From Oceanirhabdus sp. W0125-5 (lineage in GTDB: Bacteria > Bacillota > Clostridia > Clostridiales > Clostridiaceae), in the NCBI RefSeq assembly GCF_027938815.1, contig NZ_CP115913.1, forward strand, positions 554,001 through 618,000: DNA of 64,000 nucleotides, in the 5' to 3' direction. Each line of letters begins with the position of its first letter. The first letter of the stretch is position 1. A model generated the notes under the pieces. That model had not been told where the DNA came from. It searched no databases and was given only the letters and a program-made list of their open reading frames with translations. The position numbers and the translations under genes are program-made. Below are positions 62,332-64,000 of the stretch, one piece after another.

Positions 62332-63157
62332 AAGAAGAATAACCCAAATACTTGCGGCTTTAATCTCTAATTCTAATATTAAAGGATTTTTTCAAAGCAA
62401 TATATATAAAGGAAATCTCAAAAAGATATGTGTTCCAGGGCTTAATTGCTACTCCTGTCCTGGAGCCATGGGTTCCTGTCCTATAGGCTCTATGCAGGCT
62501 GTTATAGGAAGCTTTAAATATAAATTTTCACTATATATAACGGGCTTCATTACCTTAATGGGAGTAATATTTGGAAGATTTATCTGCGGTTGGCTTTGTC
62601 CTTTTGGATTATTTCAGGACTTGCTGAATAAGATACCAAGTCCTAAGATTAAGGTGAATAGCAAAGTAAACAATGTATTGAAGTATTTAAAGTATATAAT
62701 CTTACTGATCTTTGTAATACTGCTTCCTATGTTCCTGACAGATGAATTTGGAATGAGTCCACCGTATTTTTGTCAGTATATATGTCCTGTAGGTACTTTA
62801 GAAGGGGGAATACCTTTAGTATTGATGAATGAATCTTTAAGAGGGGCAATTGGATTTTTATTTGCATGGAAAATGACAATTTTGATTGTAACAATAATTG
62901 TTTCAATTCTTATTTACAGACCATTTTGCAGATATATATGTCCTCTAGGTGCATTTTATGGATTGTTTAATAAGATAAGTTTTCTTAAATATAAAGTAGA
63001 TAAAAACAAATGTACAAGCTGTAAGGTTTGCTTAAAAAAATGTAAATTAGATTTGGAAGTGTATAAAAATCCTAATAGTATAGAGTGTATTAGATGTGGA
63101 GAGTGTATTAAAGTATGTCCTGCAGAAGCGATTAAACAAATAAAACCAATTGAATAG
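62324..63157 (+). CDS. NapH/YccM-like polyferredoxin membrane protein
   Basis: A 277-residue membrane protein with about five helices. Cysteine motifs face inside: CPGLNCYSCPGAMGSCP-type (near 37-53, read here as CVPGLNCYSCPGAMGSCP), CGWLCP, CQYICPVG and CRYICPLG. At the C-terminus are two 4Fe-4S sites (CTSCKVCLKKC and CIRCGECIKVCP). Such proteins pass electrons across the membrane. TTG at 62324 overlaps the CxxC peptide gene. With the lipoprotein it makes a route from a cytoplasmic donor to an outer thiol/disulfide protein. Confidence 0.9.
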   Translation: MDKRRITQILAALISNSNIKGFFQSNIYKGNLKKICVPGLNCYSCPGAMGSCPIGSMQAVIGSFKYKFSLYITGFITLMGVIFGRFICGWLCPFGLFQDLLNKIPSPKIKVNSKVNNVLKYLKYIILLIFVILLPMFLTDEFGMSPPYFCQYICPVGTLEGGIPLVLMNESLRGAIGFLFAWKMTILIVTIIVSILIYRPFCRYICPLGAFYGLFNKISFLKYKVDKNKCTSCKVCLKKCKLDLEVYKNPNSIECIRCGECIKVCPAEAIKQIKPIE

Positions 63158-63188
63158 AGTGTTTTATCTCTAGTTAATTGGTTTTATT
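63143..63188 (+). terminator. Terminator of the redox operon
   Basis: AAACCAATT pairs with AATTGGTTT (63176-63184), with an inner TAGAG/CTCTA stem, then TATT. Confidence 0.75.
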
Positions 63189-63217
63189 CAATTACTTTAA
63201 AGTAAAATATATAATTT

Positions 63218-64000
63218 TTATGAACTAGTTTGTTCTTTAGATAATTCTTCTAAGGAAAATACTAAATCATTTAATTTACTAAAATTAGATTCTATATTTT
63301 GTACTTTGCTATTTTGTTCATACATACTAGCTAGTACCTCTTGTACTGAAGATGCAGTTTCTTCTGTTATAGTCACTATGGAGTTTACTTTATTATTGAT
63401 AACACTGAAAGATTGCTTTAAATCGTCACATTTTGTGTCTATTTTTATTGATTGATCAATAAATTTCTGATTATTGTTGGAGATTTCTTTAAATGAAGAT
63501 TCTACTTTGTTAGTGGCATCTAAACTAACTGTAATTGCTGAGGAACCAGATTTAACTTCCTGTGAAACTAGATGAGTTTTACTTTTAATTTCATCTATTA
63601 TAATTCCTATTTCATTTACCAATTGGGTAGAACTTTCAGCTAAAACTTTAACTTCATCAGCGACAACTGCAAATCCTTTACCATTTTCACCAGCTCTAGC
63701 AGCTTCAATTGCAGCATTTAAAGCTAATAAATTACTTTGTTTAGCTATATTTTCTATTGATTGTAGAATAAATGAAATTTTTTCAGTTCTATGATTTAAA
63801 TCATCCATTAAATTCACAGTATTTTTATTTATCTTGTCCACTTCTTTCATTTCATTGTATAGATTTAATACTTCATTACTTCCAATGGTCATTACCTTTA
63901 TTGAAGAATCACATAAATTTTTCATGTATCTAGATAAAGTTGTTATTTCTTGTATGATTTCTTCATTTGAAGTCATGTTATTATTTACAACGGAGATGCT
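63218..64000 (-). CDS. Methyl-accepting chemotaxis protein, C-terminal part (runs off the window)
   Basis: The cytoplasmic signalling domain of a chemoreceptor: [20 protein letters not shown] and the following [16 protein letters not shown] form the conserved hairpin tip, with helices on both sides. The frame is still open at 64000 ([14 protein letters not shown]), so the ATG at 63976 is probably internal and the sensor part lies outside the window. No CheB/CheR docking pentapeptide is seen at the C-terminus (KEQTSS). Confidence 0.9.
   Translation of the reverse strand, partial: SISVVNNNMTSNEEIIQEITTLSRYMKNLCDSSIKVMTIGSNEVLNLYNEMKEVDKINKNTVNLMDDLNHRTEKISFILQSIENIAKQSNLLALNAAIEAARAGENGKGFAVVADEVKVLAESSTQLVNEIGIIIDEIKSKTHLVSQEVKSGSSAITVSLDATNKVESSFKEISNNNQKFIDQSIKIDTKCDDLKQSFSVINNKVNSIVTITEETASSVQEVLASMYEQNSKVQNIESNFSKLNDLVFSLEELSKEQTSS

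Overview
The window is an AT-rich, low-GC Firmicute chromosome. Strong GGAGG-type ribosome binding sites, T-tailed terminators, Clostridium-type gene families (ECF transporters, HD-GYP signalling, DUF4317, a CD1871A-like CxxC peptide) and anaerobic iron-sulfur proteins point to Clostridium sensu lato. No tRNA, rRNA, CRISPR array or transposase gene was seen.

The most unusual locus is 5322-6799, a mercury-methylation gene pair (hgcA, hgcB) in which each gene has an in-frame TGA where selenocysteine is the best explanation. In hgcA the TGA is codon 11, directly after a Cys codon. In hgcB it is codon 72, the place of the family's conserved Cys in the GVGC motif, and reading through it restores the family's C-terminal Cys-Cys. 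Each TGA is followed, at bacterial SECIS distance, by a short hairpin with a GG-containing triloop. Conventional gene calling would truncate both proteins.

Layout. 1-1208: TPP riboswitch and thiE. 1217-2799: a TetR regulator and a hydrolase between two related palindromes. 2852-5298: a chemoreceptor with a long leader. 5322-6799: hgcAB. 6963-7738: a small membrane protein and rlmH. 7718-20330: accessory DNA punctuated by copies of the rlmH 3' end (the site used by staphylococcal SCC elements). It carries an unknown protein, a type I toxin-antitoxin candidate, a PhnA-like protein, an AraC-methyltransferase fusion, a comparatively GC-rich ABC transporter, an S41 protease, DUF4317, a nucleotide kinase, and a MerR regulator with a beta-lactamase-like hydrolase. 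20416-32747: mostly core genes (RNA methyltransferase, GGDEF/HD-GYP protein, two beta-sandwich repeat proteins of which one is frameshifted, purA, LysR with a split lysine exporter, an ECF vitamin transporter).

33554-45838 looks like a ribosomally made peptide (RiPP) locus. It has TldD/TldE proteases, a 1.66 kb gene-poor gap, a radical SAM/SPASM maturase, three tandem Cys-rich precursors built on a repeated CxxCD motif, an ABC exporter and a three-gene ABC-2 system likely for immunity. The precursors arose by tandem duplication, as a relic of the maturase 3' end lies between them.

46069-57891 holds a structured repeat, an ABC-F protein, small secreted and membrane proteins, a GHL10 glycosidase, an SNF2 helicase, a second PhnA-like protein, and DUF2752/DUF4234 membrane proteins. 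58164-63157 is an operon of two ABC permeases, an ATPase, a thioredoxin-like lipoprotein, a 45-residue CxxC peptide and a polyferredoxin membrane protein, probably an extracytoplasmic redox system. The window ends inside a second chemoreceptor read on the minus strand.
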